DNA from: Candidatus Sulfopaludibacter sp. SbA3
Lineage (GTDB): Bacteria; Acidobacteriota; Vicinamibacteria; Vicinamibacterales; UBA2999
NCBI GenBank assembly: GCA_945876205.1
Contig: CAMCNL010000007.1
Coordinates: forward strand, 1 to 37,171
Length of the DNA: 37,171 bases
Direction: 5' to 3'
The notes under the pieces are model-generated. The model searched no databases, was not told the origin of the DNA, and worked only from the letters and a program-made list of their open reading frames with translations. Positions 36,306 to 37,171 of this stretch are shown piece by piece. The translations under genes were made by a program, and so were the position numbers. Every line of letters begins with the position of its first letter. Positions within the stretch are counted from its first letter, which is position 1.

Positions 36306-37130
36306 TCAGCGAACCGCCCCGAACACGGAAAGGTCAACAGCGGCGGCCATGGCCCGATATCCAGCGTCATTGGGATGCAGGTGATCGCAGGAATCGAAGT
36401 CCGCACGCAGCTTCTTCGGGTCATTGGGGTCGCGCATGGCCAGATCGAAATCGACGACTGCACCGTACGCACCACTCTTTCTGATCCAGTCGTTGACAGC
36501 CTGCCGCTTCGCCTCCCCGACATCGGTGTAATAGTTGGCTCCCCAAAACGGCGTCAGGGTGGCCCCGATGACCTTGAGCCCACGCGACCGTGCGCGCTCC
36601 ACCAACTGCTTGTGCCCGGCAATGATGTCCTGAGCGGTCGGCGTGGCGTTCTGCCGCGCGTTACCGATGTCATTGATGCCTTCCATGATCAGGACATGCG
36701 TGACGCCGCTCCGGCTGAGAACGTCGGCGTCGAAACGCGCCAGCGCATTCAGCCCGGCACCAAACGCACCTTCGCTGAGGAGTCGGTTGGCTGCGATCCC
36801 CGCGTTCAAGACCCCGACGCTCTGCGGCGTGGGCTGGGCCAGCAGTCGCCTGACCACATGGTCCGGCCACCGGTTGTTCGAGTTCACCGTTGACCGGGTG
36901 CCATCAGTGATGGAATCGCCGAAGGCCACGAGCACCGGTGTCCCTTCCGGGGCAAGGACGTCGACCTGCGACAGGAAGAACCAGCTTTGCATCGTCGCCA
37001 CCGTCGGCAGCGTCGCCTTGCCAACATGGTTCCCGGTCTCTGAAATGTAGTTGATTTGGAACGATGCGTTGTGCATCGTGACCGGGGACGGCGAGTCAGT
37101 GGCACCGGGCAGATACAAATCCACGACCAT
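36306..37130 (-). CDS. SGNH/GDSL hydrolase, N-terminus missing or frame-broken
   Basis: 274 residues from the ATG at 37130. SGNH blocks are present: block I LVAFGDSITDGT (Ser nucleophile), block III EGINDIGN with Asn, and block V SCDHLHPNDAGY with catalytic Asp and His. It would be an esterase or lipase, usually secreted in this family. Family members carry another ~120 residues in front, where this frame begins mid-domain (MVVDLYLPGATD). The frame is open only to 37166; a TAA at 37169-37167 interrupts it before the window ends. It may therefore be a truncated or frameshifted copy, or start at this ATG. It points toward the amidohydrolase remnant. Confidence 0.8.
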   Translation of the reverse strand: MVVDLYLPGATDSPSPVTMHNASFQINYISETGNHVGKATLPTVATMQSWFFLSQVDVLAPEGTPVLVAFGDSITDGTRSTVNSNNRWPDHVVRRLLAQPTPQSVGVLNAGIAANRLLSEGAFGAGLNALARFDADVLSRSGVTHVLIMEGINDIGNARQNATPTAQDIIAGHKQLVERARSRGLKVIGATLTPFWGANYYTDVGEAKRQAVNDWIRKSGAYGAVVDFDLAMRDPNDPKKLRADFDSCDHLHPNDAGYRAMAAAVDLSVFGAVR

Positions 37131-37171
37131 GTCAGTGTGCTTGATCCGATTCGGTGGACGGTTTAGTTACG

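Noticed and set aside
1-37171. tRNA, rRNA, tmRNA, insertion sequence or integrase
   Set aside because: No cloverleaf, rRNA-like stretch or transposase/recombinase signature was seen on either strand; the TA/GNAT insert has no integrase.

Overview
The window looks like a chromosomal segment of an Acidobacteriota bacterium, probably of the Vicinamibacteria type. The evidence is high-GC coding DNA, a carboxypeptidase-regulatory/Oar-like TonB receptor, a DUF5916 outer-membrane protein, Abhydrolase_10 paralogues, secreted beta-propeller proteins and a REP-like element that encodes a 'RPKPDTTT' peptide. This is judged from protein style alone; there is no rRNA or other marker here.

Layout. (1) 1-3923: 3' part of a TonB-dependent receptor, then a CheR-like methyltransferase with a secretion-type N-terminus. 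(2) 3929-7676 (minus): two tandem Abhydrolase_10 paralogues. One is fused to an amino-acid-type periplasmic binding domain; the other lacks the predicted nucleophile serine. (3) 7842-11387: a small acidic protein, a secreted serine hydrolase, and an overlapping pair of cyclopropane-fatty-acid-synthase-like methyltransferase and FAD reductase. (4) 11411-19898: a sulfur island with cysH, cysN, cysD, a four-domain rhodanese, an SLC13 anion transporter, a TauD-type dioxygenase, a tiny His-rich secreted peptide and a TauE/SafE exporter. (5) 19891-25074: DUF5916 protein, a heme c propeller protein and an orphan ModA-like binding protein. (6) 25145-26539: a Phd/ParE toxin-antitoxin pair and a GNAT gene, bracketed by a ~177-bp direct repeat of the 3' end of the ModA-like gene. 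(7) 26536-31315: Cx4R phosphatase-like protein, kelch protein, MFS/spermidine-synthase/TPR fusion, and a 2-TM protein. (8) 31499-36071: malate synthase, oxalate-CoA-ligase-like enzyme and PanE-like reductase, read here as a complete oxalate assimilation operon. (9) 36079-37171: an amidohydrolase remnant and an SGNH hydrolase cut or disrupted near the edge.

The most interesting signal is regulatory. Two short Cys-rich leader peptides, neither of which resembles a normal gene, sit in the sulfur island. One (minus, 14481-14567, five Cys in 28 residues) precedes an intrinsic-terminator hairpin that abuts cysD. The other (plus, 18713-18778, seven Cys in 21 residues including five consecutive Cys codons) precedes an RNA segment that can fold into a three-way junction sequestering the Shine-Dalgarno of the peptide-tauE operon. 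A competing pairing segment overlaps the leader stop codon. Together they suggest cysteine-responsive attenuation by two different mechanisms (transcriptional and translational) in one island. A perfect 25-bp palindrome overlaps the promoter of the second leader.

Functionally, the sulfur genes would import sulfate (SLC13), activate it to APS (CysDN), reduce APS to sulfite (4Fe-4S type CysH, so no CysC is needed), release sulfite from sulfonates (TauD) and export or balance sulfite (TauE). No sulfite reductase is in the window.
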